Part shown: piece by piece, positions 1-9,009 of the stretch | Numbering within the stretch: the stretch's first letter is position 1 | How the letters are laid out: every line of letters begins with the position of its first letter | Assembly: GCF_004000845.1 (NCBI RefSeq) | Contig: NZ_BIMA01000064.1 | Coordinates: 1 to 38,727 of the forward strand | Length of the DNA stretch: 38,727 nucleotides | Reading direction: 5' to 3' | Source: Paenibacillus koleovorans NBRC 103111 | GTDB lineage: Bacteria; Bacillota; Bacilli; Paenibacillales; NBRC-103111 | The notes under the pieces: model-generated | Told to the model about the DNA's origin: nothing | The model's database searches: none | Seen by the model: the letters and a program-made list of their open reading frames with translations, nothing else | Translations under genes and position numbers: made by a program

Positions 1-30
1 CCTAACTTGGCTAGGCGCGCATGTTAAATG

Positions 31-60
31 AAAAACCTGATCGGAAGCTCACCGATCAGG
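31..60 (-). terminator. Rho-independent terminator of the Nudix gene
   Basis: A perfect 9-bp inverted repeat (CCTGATCGG / CCGATCAGG, 36-44 and 52-60) with a 7-nt loop is followed on the minus strand by five T residues. It lies about 30 bp past the stop of the leftward Nudix gene. Confidence 0.85.
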
Positions 61-92
61 TCCTTGGTCGTTATGTAAATTATTTTCGCGCC

Positions 93-554
93 TCAGGACT
101 TGTAGCTGCGTCCCGTTACCAAGTGGGTAATCGTCGGCGTTTCCTGCTCCAGCACGGCGAAGATGCCTTCCGGATATACGGGTCGACGCTTCAACTGCGA
201 CAACGATCGCCACACCAGCTTGACCGAATTATGCTCCTTATGCCACAGCGGCTCCGGAATATCGTTCGTCACTAGCAGCTCGCACCGATGGATCAGCGTG
301 ACCTGATGATGCTCCTTGCCGTAATATTGGAAAAAGTGTTCATTCACCACAAGCAGATGACCGACCACGACCTCCAGATCGTACTCCTCCATAAACTCGC
401 GGATGATCGCTTCGGTTGCGGTTTCCCCATACTCCACGGTGCCGCCGGCGAAACGGTAGAACGATTCGTCTTCATCGCATTGCACGAGCGCTTCCCGCTC
501 GCCTGATCGTCCTTGACGGAGCATAACGCCCGCCGCTCTTAGTTTCGGATTCAT
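93..554 (-). CDS. Nudix hydrolase
   Basis: A 153-residue protein with a Nudix box at residues 38-60 (G38, E44, R52-E53, E56-E57), the Mg-binding element that hydrolyses nucleoside diphosphates linked to another group. The glycine normally found just after the REUXEE core is Asp59 here, a tolerated deviation. The length fits a single-domain cytosolic Nudix enzyme, and the substrate cannot be read from the sequence. The ATG start has an AGGGAG ribosome site nine bases upstream. The gene stands alone, divergent from the aminotransferase, and ends in a clear terminator. Confidence 0.88.
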   Translation of the reverse strand: MNPKLRAAGVMLRQGRSGEREALVQCDEDESFYRFAGGTVEYGETATEAIIREFMEEYDLEVVVGHLLVVNEHFFQYYGKEHHQVTLIHRCELLVTNDIPEPLWHKEHNSVKLVWRSLSQLKRRPVYPEGIFAVLEQETPTITHLVTGRSYKS

Positions 555-840
555 AGTAGCGTGCTCCCTTCAGACTACTTGGCTTCCTTCTTGGTGCCCC
601 TGTCAACCATCCTAATAAAACTTCCTCTATATGTACATTACGCCAGCCCGGAAAGAAATTCCTCTTTCTTGCCGCAAAAAACGCAGATTTTGCCCTATTT
701 TCACCGCGGACCACCCGCAAACCAAGCATCTATTAGCTTGTATCGGTAACTTTTCGCCACTCTATACCTCCGCCGGGTGCCAAGCTGCCGAGATTTCCGC
801 GCCAGGCCTCCTATTTTGGGTGGTAAGCCCCAGTCGACAA
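555..840. other. Divergent intergenic region
   Basis: This region separates the leftward Nudix gene from the rightward aminotransferase and must carry both promoters. A TTGACA lies on the minus strand near 592-597, but no good -10 box stands at the right distance. I see no ORF, repeat or RNA gene in it. Confidence 0.4.
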
Positions 841-841
841 G

Positions 842-850
842 TGCTATAAT
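842..850 (+). promoter_or_regulatory. Extended -10 promoter of the aminotransferase gene
   Basis: TGCTATAAT is a perfect TATAAT (845-850) with the TGN extension, 46 bp before the ATG. There is no convincing -35 box 17 bp upstream, as is usual for extended -10 promoters. Confidence 0.65.
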
Positions 851-896
851 AGCGACAAGAAGTTTATGAAAATGGTATTGGAAGGATGTTCCGATC

Positions 897-2207
897 ATGA
901 ACCCACTTGTGAAGCAGCTCAACGAGACGATCCAGCAACAAAATCCGCATGTGTTCGACATGCTGTCGCCGCTGGGCAAGGCGATTTATTTTCCAAAGGA
1001 AGGCATCTTGAGCCAATCCGCGGAAGCCAAGTCGAAGGCGAAAGCTTACAACGCCACCATCGGCATCGCGCTGGAGAACGGCCAGCCGATGCATTTGAAG
1101 GTTATCCAAGATACGCTCAGCGCCTACGCGCCCAAAGACTTATATGAATACGCCCCGCCGGCCGGCAAACCGGAGCTTCGCAAAGCATGGCGCAGCAAGA
1201 TGATCGTCGAGAATCCTTCGCTTGCGGGCAAAGGCTTCGGCAACCCGGTCGTGACGAACGCTTTGACGCACGGTCTCAGCATTGTAGCCGACCTGTTCGC
1301 AGGACCTGGCGATGCCGTTATCTATCCGGACAAAAACTGGGAAAACTACGAGCTGACCTTCGGCATTCGCCGCGGCGCCGAGCTGGTGAATTTCCCTCTG
1401 TATAACGAGAGCGTTCAATTCAACGCCGAGGGGCTCAAAGAAGCAATTCTGGCGCAGCGTGACAAAGGCAAAGCGATCGTCGTGCTCAACTTCCCGAATA
1501 ACCCGACAGGCTATACCCCGACGGCCGAAGAAGGGTACGAGATCGTAGCCGCTCTTCTCGCCGGTGCCGAAGCAGGCATCAACATCGTCGCCGTAACCGA
1601 CGACGCCTACTTCAGCCTGTTCTTCGAAGGCTCCTTGACGGAGTCGCTGTTTGGCCAGTTGGCCGGCCTGCATCCGCGTATTCTGCCGGTGAAGGTCGAT
1701 GGCGCGACGAAGGAAGAGTATGTGTGGGGCTTCCGCGTCGGCTTCATCACCTTCGCGTCCGAGAGCGAGGCTATGCTGAACGCGCTGGAGCAGAAGACGA
1801 CCGGCATCATCCGCGCCACAATCTCGAGCGGTCCGCATCCGTCGCAGACGTTCGTGCTGCAGGCGCTCCAGTCCCCGGACTTCGAGGCGCAGCGCCTGGA
1901 GAAGTTCCAGATTATGAAAGCCCGCGCCAACCGGGTCAAAGAGCTGCTCGACAGCAGCAAGTTCGAAGGCGCCTGGACATACTATCCGTTCAACTCCGGC
2001 TACTTCATGTGCCTGAAGCTGAGCACCGTCGACGCCGAGACGCTTCGCGTCCATCTGCTGAACCAATATGGCATCGGCACGATCGCCTTGGGCTCGACCG
2101 ATCTCCGCGTCGCCTTCTCCTGTATCGAGCAGGAGCACTTGGAGGACCTGTTCAACAAGATCCATCAAGGCGTGCAAGATTTGGAGCAAGTGGCGGCCAC
2201 GAAATAA
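897..2207 (+). CDS. Class I/II PLP-dependent aminotransferase
   Basis: A 436-residue cytosolic fold-type I aminotransferase. The pyridoxal phosphate pocket is recognisable: N202-P203-T204-G205, D236 and Y238 in TDDAY, Schiff-base lysine K272 in GATKEEYVWGFR, and R404 in DLRVAF for the substrate carboxylate. The family moves amino groups between an amino acid and a 2-oxo acid; I cannot assign the substrate. The ATG has a GGAAGG ribosome site. The gene is monocistronic, with its own extended -10 promoter and a terminator directly after it. Confidence 0.92.
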   Translation: MNPLVKQLNETIQQQNPHVFDMLSPLGKAIYFPKEGILSQSAEAKSKAKAYNATIGIALENGQPMHLKVIQDTLSAYAPKDLYEYAPPAGKPELRKAWRSKMIVENPSLAGKGFGNPVVTNALTHGLSIVADLFAGPGDAVIYPDKNWENYELTFGIRRGAELVNFPLYNESVQFNAEGLKEAILAQRDKGKAIVVLNFPNNPTGYTPTAEEGYEIVAALLAGAEAGINIVAVTDDAYFSLFFEGSLTESLFGQLAGLHPRILPVKVDGATKEEYVWGFRVGFITFASESEAMLNALEQKTTGIIRATISSGPHPSQTFVLQALQSPDFEAQRLEKFQIMKARANRVKELLDSSKFEGAWTYYPFNSGYFMCLKLSTVDAETLRVHLLNQYGIGTIALGSTDLRVAFSCIEQEHLEDLFNKIHQGVQDLEQVAATK

Positions 2208-2220
2208 CCTGGACTATAGG

Positions 2221-2250
2221 ACCCTCTGGAGAAGTCTCCGGGGGGTTTTT
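2221..2250 (+). terminator. Rho-independent terminator after the aminotransferase
   Basis: A GC-rich stem with two G-U pairs (ACCCTCTGGAG paired with CTCCGGGGGGT) and a 4-nt loop is followed by TTTTT, 14 bp after the stop codon. Confidence 0.88.
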
Positions 2251-2360
2251 GTTAACATATCAGAAAGGATGCGGGAGCGTTATTTGTCTGAGGAGAGGAA
2301 CAGGGGTCCTCTCAGTCCCCCATCCCAGGCGCCAACTATGATAAAGGTAGTATACGCTCT

Positions 2361-2492
2361 AGTCCGACTTTTCCCATTTGCAGAACCGTTTCCGCACGCT
2401 CCCTCTGGCAAACACCGCTCTAATTCGGCCGATTCGGACTACAGAGCGTTTCCGGGCGGAGAGGCGCGCGGTAGTCCGATTTTTTCGGACTA
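2361..2492. repeat. Intergenic cluster of AGTCCGA/TCGGACT palindromic repeats
   Basis: A gene-free stretch holds AGTCCGA at 2361, TCGGACT at 2434 inside an imperfect hairpin bounded by CGCTCT (2416) and AGAGCG (2443), and a perfect hairpin TAGTCCGA-TTTTT-TCGGACTA at 2472-2492. The same heptamer recurs in the repeat cluster near 31.7 kb, so this looks like a dispersed short intergenic repeat family. A separate 7-bp hairpin (GCTCGAG / CTCGAGC) follows at 2519-2543. I see no gene between 2251 and 2645. Confidence 0.6.
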
Positions 2493-2693
2493 GGGAGCAA
2501 GGGGACAGGCGCCACGCTGCTCGAGAATGCTCTCACCTCGAGCTTGGGTATAGCTGGTTGCGAAAATCCGGCGGAATAGGATGATCATGGATTATCCTAG
2601 GGGACAGTTTTTAAGACAAACGTAACGCGATGAACGAGAGAAGGAATGTCTTCGATTGACTTGCGCGAAATAGTCGAGCAAAGGCAGCGAAGC

Positions 2694-3011
2694 GTGAAGG
2701 ATTGGACCTTAATCATTGCGGCCGGATTATTGGAGGTTGTCGGGGTCATCGGAATCAAACGTGTCGCCCAGAACAACAACTGGACCAACAATATTATCCT
2801 GATTGCCGGATTTATGATTAGTTTTCAGCTGTTGATCCAGGCTATGACTACGATTCCACTGGCGACGGCTTACTCGGTTTGGACTGGCATCGGAACCGTT
2901 GGCGCCGCCATTGTCGGCATGCTGTTTTTCAAGGAGCCTCGGAGCTGGGCTCGGATCGGATGCATCCTGGGCATTATTTTATCCGTCGTTGGGTTGAAGG
3001 TGGTTAGTTAG
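2694..3011 (+). CDS. Small multidrug resistance (SMR) transporter subunit, YkkD-like
   Basis: A four-helix inner-membrane protein of the SMR family, which exports cationic compounds by proton exchange. The membrane-embedded glutamate in GLLEVVG and the AYSVWTGIGTVGAAI signature are present. The reading frame opens at an ATG at 2646, whose purine-rich site abuts it. I prefer the GTG at 2694: it has AAAGG about nine bases upstream, gives the usual 105-residue length and puts the key glutamate at position 14. The sequence resembles the YkkD half of the paired YkkC/YkkD exporters, yet no partner gene adjoins it. Confidence 0.85.
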   Translation: MKDWTLIIAAGLLEVVGVIGIKRVAQNNNWTNNIILIAGFMISFQLLIQAMTTIPLATAYSVWTGIGTVGAAIVGMLFFKEPRSWARIGCILGIILSVVGLKVVS

Positions 3012-3035
3012 GAGTTTGGGTGGTACTAAAGGAAC

Positions 3036-5462
3036 CTAAGCCAGAACCTCCCTCTCTTCTCCTGCATCCCTTGCGGTTAAAGGGACCACATCCTCGTCCA
3101 ACTCAAAATCGATTCGCCATGTTACCGTTTCTACAGGAAAGTCTATCCGTTTCATGACTAGGACGCTTTTATCCATAGGCACCTTGGCTGTACGCAGCCC
3201 ATCATATCGGACCGGCTTCCACCATTTGGGCAATCTGAAATACAGGTTTCCTGTCTCTCCTCTAGGCCGGACACAAACGCCCTGCAAATATCGTTTCTCC
3301 GGGTTCCACTTAAGCTGCTCCAGCTCCACGCCGCCTTGCGTAATGTGCATATCGCTCGACAGCAGCCATGGATGGTTGCGTGCCTGAGACACTCTGAGAA
3401 CCTTAATGCTGTAAGGCGGCACCTCTACCGTTAACGTTCCTCTGGCTTCGCCCAAGTACATTTCATCCCAGAAATCAAATACGGTGTAGTCGGTTTGACT
3501 GTCCAAATCCAATTCATGCATTGCGAGCTCGAAAATCTTGGTTGTCGGTTCCGTATTTAGGAGCCCTACCACCTGCCATTCCTCCCACGGCTTGGATACC
3601 TTCAAGTTAAATACCTTGGGCCAGTCCGGGTAAACGGAAGTAAATAAATCCGCCGGTTTCGCCATCTTCTCGTATTGGGGGAGACATTTTTTAATCAAAT
3701 TCAGTCTTTCTTCACTAATGGAAACGATCTCATCGCCGAGCATAATCGGTCCGCCGGATAAGCCGAACATACTCGCCGTAATCCGGGCCTCGTTTAGCGG
3801 AATAGGCTTGTCAATCGTCATCACGTTAAACGCATCGTTGTAGTAGAGCTTGCGATCCGTGAAATAAGTAGCGGCCATATTGGAGGCTACATCCCGCATC
3901 ACATTCCACGGGTTTATCGTATACATGGCCGGGTACTCATTCATCCCTTTTATCAAGGGCCGGCCTTCCCCGCAATCCACGGCTACGCGTACGGCATCTA
4001 CGCATCCGACATTCTGAAACGTCGTTCCCGTAGAGGATAGGATATAAGTATCCTCTCCTGCGGCTTGTCTGATCTGCCGGAGCGCTTCTCTATACACTTC
4101 AGGCCCCTTCACCATAGTCCGATCGTGATACTCGTTATAGATGAAATGTCCCGGCGTTGTCCCCGATCCGGCAAACAGAAAGTCGGTCATGTAATACCGA
4201 ATGCCCAGCTCCTCATAGAACTCGAAGACTTGCTGCAAAAACTCCCTCGTCCCAGGATGGCTGCCATCCAAGCTATAGAAGCCCGCCCGTTCCTCAACAG
4301 GTAATTCTCCTGATTTCCCATACCTCCATTTGGAATCAAACCGGATCTGCTTGCCGTCCATTTTCAACAAATGATTCGCATGCTCTTCATAGAGCCCGTT
4401 TAATTTGTCGGGAATCCAGAATGGAGCAATCCAGAATCCAAGACGCTGCTCATTCCGCTTCAGCTTCTCGATCAGCCACTTCCAACCATGCGGGAATGCT
4501 TCCCTATTCTCCTCCATCCAATTGCCCGGAAGCATATCTTTCAAATTGGCGATGCTTACCCAGATATTGCTGACTCCAAACCCACCAAGCCGCTCCTGGA
4601 TGGCAGTCGTGTTCTCCAAGACGAGTTCCTCATAGGTTTGTTGGGAAAAACCGTCTCTCCAAGTCCATCCCCCAATCCAGCCCACAGAAGGTTTATTGGC
4701 AAAAATCGGTTTATACTGCCTGTTCACGCGGGACGCCCAATTTTCCAACGCGACGAAAGGGTCATCTACCATCTCGAACGCGGCAACCTCGGAATCTATC
4801 CTTGCCTCGGGCAATAGCTCATACCCATCGAAATCACAATAAGCCTGCAACAAAATGGTTCCTTCTGCCGTGTATTCGTAGACTACTTCCGTGTTGATAC
4901 GGTCAAAAGTAAGAAAACCGGTGTTCAGTGCCAGCTTACTAGTCGGGTTGTATAAGAGCCCTATGGTTTTACTTGTATGCACCTGGGGATCGGCATCCAA
5001 TCGCTTCACCATGTTGTTGGTCACCCAGGCCGATTGGCAAAGTACAACGGTTTCAGAGAGCTGCCGACCTATTCGGATTTCGGAACTTGAAGCGCTTTCT
5101 TTATTCCGGAACTGACATTTCCCAAGCTTCGGCGTCCCCCCTGTAACATTGCTTAGGCTAACCTGAGCACTCATAAAGGAGTCTTCCGTATATACCTTAA
5201 AGGTTACGCTGCAATCTAACTCATAATCGCCCTTCAACCGACTGAATAGGACCAGCTTCTGATGAATTCCCTGGATGTCTTCGGCTTGTTCATAGGATTC
5301 GATCGATGCGATGTTGTCGAAGCAAGATACGGGTTGACCATCCAACTCTATCGTAACCTCCATCGATTCAATCCAGGCCTCCTCCCCCTTTCCATACGAC
5401 CAGCATCGTTCTCCTGCATCGAAAGTGAACGTCCCCCACTTATTCTTCATTCGATACATCAT
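3036..5462 (-). CDS. Clan GH-D (GH36-like) glycoside hydrolase
   Basis: An 808-residue protein with an N-terminal beta-sandwich, a central (beta/alpha)8 barrel and a C-terminal beta domain, the plan of GH36/GH31-clan alpha-galactosidase relatives. The barrel motif GWIGGWTWRDGF, a nucleophile candidate D427 in YYMTDF and an acid/base candidate D496 in RVAVDCGEG fit clan GH-D. There is no signal peptide, so it should act in the cytosol on imported alpha-linked sugars; the linkage is unknown. The frame opens at a GTG at 5471 that overlaps the GGAGGTG ribosome site, so I chose the ATG at 5462, eight bases past GGAGG. No transporter gene is adjacent. Confidence 0.82.
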   Translation of the reverse strand: MMYRMKNKWGTFTFDAGERCWSYGKGEEAWIESMEVTIELDGQPVSCFDNIASIESYEQAEDIQGIHQKLVLFSRLKGDYELDCSVTFKVYTEDSFMSAQVSLSNVTGGTPKLGKCQFRNKESASSSEIRIGRQLSETVVLCQSAWVTNNMVKRLDADPQVHTSKTIGLLYNPTSKLALNTGFLTFDRINTEVVYEYTAEGTILLQAYCDFDGYELLPEARIDSEVAAFEMVDDPFVALENWASRVNRQYKPIFANKPSVGWIGGWTWRDGFSQQTYEELVLENTTAIQERLGGFGVSNIWVSIANLKDMLPGNWMEENREAFPHGWKWLIEKLKRNEQRLGFWIAPFWIPDKLNGLYEEHANHLLKMDGKQIRFDSKWRYGKSGELPVEERAGFYSLDGSHPGTREFLQQVFEFYEELGIRYYMTDFLFAGSGTTPGHFIYNEYHDRTMVKGPEVYREALRQIRQAAGEDTYILSSTGTTFQNVGCVDAVRVAVDCGEGRPLIKGMNEYPAMYTINPWNVMRDVASNMAATYFTDRKLYYNDAFNVMTIDKPIPLNEARITASMFGLSGGPIMLGDEIVSISEERLNLIKKCLPQYEKMAKPADLFTSVYPDWPKVFNLKVSKPWEEWQVVGLLNTEPTTKIFELAMHELDLDSQTDYTVFDFWDEMYLGEARGTLTVEVPPYSIKVLRVSQARNHPWLLSSDMHITQGGVELEQLKWNPEKRYLQGVCVRPRGETGNLYFRLPKWWKPVRYDGLRTAKVPMDKSVLVMKRIDFPVETVTWRIDFELDEDVVPLTARDAGEEREVLA

Positions 5463-5586
5463 CCGGCACACCTCCGTAGAAATCTGGGTTTATGACTATG
5501 AAGCAATCCTCCCATCCCTCATATTACGCCGAAGGGTGCTCTAATTCTATTGTTTCTTTTACTGAGTGAAATCTCTTAAATATGTC

Positions 5587-5615
5587 TTGTATATATAGTA
5601 ATATTCCCCTATAAT
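5587..5615 (+). promoter_or_regulatory. Sigma-A promoter of the DUF4234-DUF2752 pair
   Basis: TTGTAT (5587-5592), a 17-bp spacer and a perfect TATAAT (5610-5615) lie about 100 bp before the first ATG of the pair. Confidence 0.7.
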
Positions 5616-5716
5616 GGAAACGTCGCCTTGGAATATTTTGTCGAATCATATAGGACTTTAGACTAATCTACCATTCTCCCACATCGGTCCGATAATCATA
5701 CGAATAGAGGTGTGTC

Positions 5717-6055
5717 ATGGTTCAACAAAGAAGCGTGCCCTTAGCCATTATCCTGACCTTGCTTACATGCGGACTCTTCGGGATCTATTGGTTTATCGTG
5801 CTGACGAGCGAGGTGGGCAAAATGAGCGGGGACCCTTCCTTTACCGGAGGAAAGCATTTCCTGCTAACCTTGGTCACTTGCGGGATCTGGGGCTATGTCT
5901 GGTCCTACCAGATCGGGAAACAGGTTGAAGAAGCACAGAGGCTTCGCGGCGCACGATCGACCGACAACTCGGTGATGTATCTGATCCTGACTTTTGTCGG
6001 ACTCGGCATCGTCGTGAATGCGCTGGTGCAGTCCGATCTCAACAAACTGGTGTAG
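5717..6055 (+). CDS. DUF4234 membrane protein
   Basis: A 112-residue membrane protein with three hydrophobic segments (about residues 6-28, 44-66 and 86-106). The repeated LTCGLFGIYWF and LVTCGIWGYVWSYQIG motifs are typical of DUF4234, a family of unknown function. The ATG has a GAGGTG site. The downstream DUF2752 gene begins seven bases after its stop, so the two are probably one transcript and translationally coupled. Confidence 0.8.
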   Translation: MVQQRSVPLAIILTLLTCGLFGIYWFIVLTSEVGKMSGDPSFTGGKHFLLTLVTCGIWGYVWSYQIGKQVEEAQRLRGARSTDNSVMYLILTFVGLGIVVNALVQSDLNKLV

Positions 6056-6062
6056 GCGTTCG

Positions 6063-6443
6063 ATGAATTCGAAATCAATCCGAGCTCTGCAAGCTGCGTC
6101 GCTGGCCGTCGGGGGACTGTTGTATTTGGAAGTATGGCTGCCTTTAACGAAGCTCGGAATTCCCTGCGTCTTTCACACGTGGACCGGGTTATTCTGTCCC
6201 GGATGCGGCATCACTCGAGCGGCGCTAGCCTTGCTACGGCTGGATGTCGAGCAAGCGTTCAGGTACAATGCTCTCCCCTTTCTGCTTGTTCCTTTGTATG
6301 CGATCTACGCTCTGGCCCAGCGACGCCAGATGCGGCGAACCGGCCGGATGAGCATGGCGATTATGCTTGTCGTAGTCGTCTCCTTCGGGATCTTGCGCAA
6401 TATCACTGCTTTTGGCTGGCTGGCCCCCACGTTCCCGCAGTAG
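6063..6443 (+). CDS. DUF2752 membrane protein
   Basis: A 126-residue membrane protein carrying the DUF2752 hallmark CPGCGITRA, with later hydrophobic segments around residues 70-85 and 95-115. Function is unknown; the conserved CxxCGxTR suggests a redox or metal role at the membrane, which is only a guess. I start it at the ATG at 6063, just after the DUF4234 stop, because the longer frame overlaps that gene by 38 bp. It converges on the phosphoesterase gene, and I see no clear terminator between them. Confidence 0.8.
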   Translation: MNSKSIRALQAASLAVGGLLYLEVWLPLTKLGIPCVFHTWTGLFCPGCGITRAALALLRLDVEQAFRYNALPFLLVPLYAIYALAQRRQMRRTGRMSMAIMLVVVVSFGILRNITAFGWLAPTFPQ

Positions 6444-6532
6444 CAGCCTTATCGGTGCAGGGTCGGATACTCCCCGACGACAGGAGTGGGGATTACCCCC
6501 TCTCTCTGCGCTGTCTAGCAAACGTTGTTCCT

Positions 6533-7288
6533 TTACCCGAAAAAAAAGAGCGCTACATCCAACTCCCCCTTCAGCTTCAACTTGGTCGACATGGTGACCT
6601 GAAGCAACGGGGAGCGGTCGTATGCCACACTCTTCATATCCATTCGTCCGTCTGTGATCGTCAAATAATGAGCCTCCTTGCTTGGGTCGTCACGTCGGCG
6701 ATACGAGATACTCCCCGGATTCATCCACAGCTCATCGTTACTGAGATAATGAATATTCCTGCGGTGCGTGTGGCCGAATATCATTCTTTTGGACGCCATG
6801 CTTCGGATCGGCTCTTCAGTCTGCCGTTCCCAAAATTGATGAAAGTGATAGAGACTGGGAATCGTCTCGTAATCGTTGTATAAATGCTGCATGCTGTACC
6901 CGATCGAATCCATCATGAATGCAACGGAGTAGGGCAACCTCTCCAAATATTCGATCTCCCCCTCGTCAAGCTTCTGTGCATTGTCATGCGCCCAAGTCCG
7001 TTCCTCATCCGAGACATTCCACAATTGATCTTTGTTCCGAAACAGCGCAGCAACCCGTTCATCGTGGTTTCCTTTCACACACACGGCCTTATGCTCCCGC
7101 ACCCACTGGATCGCTTCTTTAGGATAAGGACCGTAATCCACCAGATCACCCGCACAATAAATAATGTCGCTGTCCTTCTCCTGCTTCCAAATGGCTTCTA
7201 ATCCGCAAATATTGGCGTGGACATCGGAAATAATCAGAGCCTTCAAATCAGAGCACCACTTATATTGGAACTGGAAATAGCAGTTCAT
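6533..7288 (-). CDS. Calcineurin-like metallophosphoesterase
   Basis: A 251-residue YfcE/diadenosine-tetraphosphatase-like phosphoesterase. The metal ligands are visible in order: D22-x-H24 in SDVHAN, GDLVDYGPYP, G-N74-H75-D76, and a C-terminal GHTHRRN. Enzymes of this type hydrolyse phosphodiesters or phosphomonoesters with two metal ions; the substrate is unknown. The ATG at 7288 overlaps the stop of the upstream gene as ATGA, implying coupled translation. An alternative TTG at 7246, preceded by AAGTGGTG, would give the canonical N terminus MKALIISDVHAN, so the true start is open. Confidence 0.85.
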   Translation of the reverse strand: MNCYFQFQYKWCSDLKALIISDVHANICGLEAIWKQEKDSDIIYCAGDLVDYGPYPKEAIQWVREHKAVCVKGNHDERVAALFRNKDQLWNVSDEERTWAHDNAQKLDEGEIEYLERLPYSVAFMMDSIGYSMQHLYNDYETIPSLYHFHQFWERQTEEPIRSMASKRMIFGHTHRRNIHYLSNDELWMNPGSISYRRRDDPSKEAHYLTITDGRMDMKSVAYDRSPLLQVTMSTKLKLKGELDVALFFFG

Positions 7289-8472
7289 AGCTTTGTCGAA
7301 ATCGTCTCGCAGCCGTTGAATAAGGCAAACCTTTGAAAACAATTATTCAAGGCTGTTCGCAATTGCTTGGTTGGCTTTATGTCGTTCTCGTACCAGATGT
7401 TTTTAACAATGAGCGTCCCCGTTTTGCGCTCCGCGATTACCTCGGCTCGTCCGATGAGGCTTTCTCCATAGAGTAGAGGCAACACATAATAGCCGAATTT
7501 CCGTTTGCTTGCAGGCGTATAAATCTCCCAGGTGTAATCGAATCCAAACAATTCGTGGATCAGTTTTCGGTCCCATATGAAATTATCCAGTGGAGCAATC
7601 AGCTCACAGCGCCGTTTCGGCGCCGGATTTTGCAGGACGGCTTCAATAAGCGGCAAGTCCTCCGCGCGGCAGTACAGGATATCCTTCATTTGTCCCACGG
7701 CAACCGCAACAATGCGAGCTTCGTGCAACAGCTGGCGGAAAACCTCGTTGCGTTGCTCCGCTTTCAATCCCCATATGTTCAGCCAGGCATCGGATGCGCG
7801 ATTCCATAGAAGGCCGACAGCGCCGATTCGACGCAGTACCCGCCATTTGTGATGCTCAAGCTCGCCCTCCAGCGGCTCCGGCGCGTTCAGCAGATTGGGC
7901 TGTATGTATTTCTCGGCGAGATCGTAATACTTACGGGTTCCTTTTTTGTAATGGATGATCAACTCGCCAGTCGAGTACATCTGCTCCAGCACAGACCGGG
8001 AAGCATTGTTTCCGCCGCTCCAGTGGATGGCCGATTGCCAAGCGAAATTCCCATCCAATTTCAAATCATCCGAGCTTAGCGTACCGTGATTCTGGATGTG
8101 AACTCGAACTTGCTGGATCAACGCTTCCATTTCGGGATAGCGCTTGGCATGCTGTCGCGCGGCCTGCCGGTACCGCTCAAAATACGGCCAGTCCTCGACA
8201 GGAATGATGGCCAAATTTTTGTCGGGATAATCGACAAGGCTTCTATCTTGATACAGCAGCTCGGAGAGCATATTCTTGGTAAATCCTTGGATTCGCGACT
8301 GCAAGACCAGTTCGGCGTTTTTTCCGCAAACATCGATGGGATCATATTGAATGCAGCCGACCTGCCGCACAAAATCCAAGACTCCCTGCTTTCCGGCAAA
8401 TCGACATTCGCCCAACAGCCCATGCTTCAATAGCAGAAATTGTCGTGCCTGGCGGTTCGTCAATTGGATCAT
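7285..8472 (-). CDS. AlkZ-like (YcaQ family) winged-helix DNA glycosylase
   Basis: A 395-residue HTH_42/YcaQ-family protein. Proteins of this family excise alkylated or crosslinked bases. AlkZ-like members are reported to carry a catalytic Q-x-D motif, seen here as Q42-Y43-D44 in CIQYDPI; later conserved pieces include the ELIAPLDNFIWDRK segment. It should act on damaged genomic DNA in the cytosol. GGAG lies 11 bases before the ATG. Its stop overlaps the phosphoesterase start, forming a two-gene operon whose biological link is unknown. Confidence 0.8.
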   Translation of the reverse strand: MIQLTNRQARQFLLLKHGLLGECRFAGKQGVLDFVRQVGCIQYDPIDVCGKNAELVLQSRIQGFTKNMLSELLYQDRSLVDYPDKNLAIIPVEDWPYFERYRQAARQHAKRYPEMEALIQQVRVHIQNHGTLSSDDLKLDGNFAWQSAIHWSGGNNASRSVLEQMYSTGELIIHYKKGTRKYYDLAEKYIQPNLLNAPEPLEGELEHHKWRVLRRIGAVGLLWNRASDAWLNIWGLKAEQRNEVFRQLLHEARIVAVAVGQMKDILYCRAEDLPLIEAVLQNPAPKRRCELIAPLDNFIWDRKLIHELFGFDYTWEIYTPASKRKFGYYVLPLLYGESLIGRAEVIAERKTGTLIVKNIWYENDIKPTKQLRTALNNCFQRFALFNGCETISTKL

Positions 8473-8650
8473 CTACACATCGGCTCCTTAACGAAACAAA
8501 TGGGGGCCGCTTGCCAACAAAACAAACACACGTTCCCACAAGATGTTACCATTTTCTCGAGCCTAAAAACAAGAGCTATTGAAATAAACCTGATTGAAAT
8601 TCAGGAAATATCGTTCAAAAGGAGTCGAGCTTACCGAATTGACCGATAAC
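8473..8650. other. Intergenic region without a recognisable gene
   Basis: This stretch lies upstream of the AlkZ-like gene and downstream of the small membrane protein gene. It is AT-rich and probably carries the leftward promoter. I see no convincing promoter, ORF or RNA. Confidence 0.35.
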
Positions 8651-8678
8651 TAAAAAAGCCCGCAATTTCCGCGGACTT
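8651..8678 (-). terminator. Terminator of the small membrane protein gene
   Basis: On the minus strand AAGTCCGC pairs with GCGGGCTT (one G-U pair) around a 7-nt loop and is followed by TTTTTT. It lies 104 bp past the stop codon at 8782. Confidence 0.75.
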
Positions 8679-8781
8679 GGTTCGGCCTATGTTATTGTCA
8701 TCCGACATGTAAGAATTAATTGTCGTAACTAGAAAAGCTCGGAGGGCTCAATCTGAACAGGCAATGGCAAGGTCGGTTCCA

Positions 8782-9009
8782 TCACTTATATTTTTCGGCA
8801 GCACAAGACCCAAGAAGAAAAAATATTCCTCCCAACACAAATATAACTCCTGTTATTCTTGCGATTAATATATCCATTTTAGTTTTCACTTGGTGCAGAT
8901 TTTCAAATTTTCTTGTATTGATATTATAACCGTAGAAGAAGCTAGAATACTTTGGAAATACAATACTAAATATGCCTCCGATTATGAAGAGGATACAAAG
9001 TAGTATCAT
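8782..9009 (-). CDS. Small two-helix membrane protein
   Basis: A 75-residue protein with hydrophobic helices at about residues 2-19 and 50-68, joined by a polar loop with FPKYSSFFYGY. I do not recognise the family with confidence; the layout recalls small DUF6199-like proteins. The frame opens six codons earlier at 9027, but a strong GGAGG sits seven bases before the ATG at 9009, which fixes this start. It is a single gene with its own terminator. Confidence 0.6.
   Translation of the reverse strand: MILLCILFIIGGIFSIVFPKYSSFFYGYNINTRKFENLHQVKTKMDILIARITGVIFVLGGIFFLLGSCAAEKYK

Noticed and set aside
1140-2189. A 349-codon open frame on the minus strand opposite the aminotransferase
   Set aside because: It mirrors the real gene's codons, has no ribosome site or recognisable domain, and arises from the GC-rich codon pattern of the plus-strand gene.
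2519-2645. A possible guanidine (ykkC-type) riboswitch before the SMR gene
   Set aside because: Hairpins and a CTAGGGG string occur, but the conserved ykkC, mini-ykkC and ykkC-III core sequences are absent.
6461-6500. Possible terminator between the DUF2752 and phosphoesterase genes
   Set aside because: Short GTCGG/CCGAC and GGGG/CCCC pairings exist but none is followed by a T-run on either strand.
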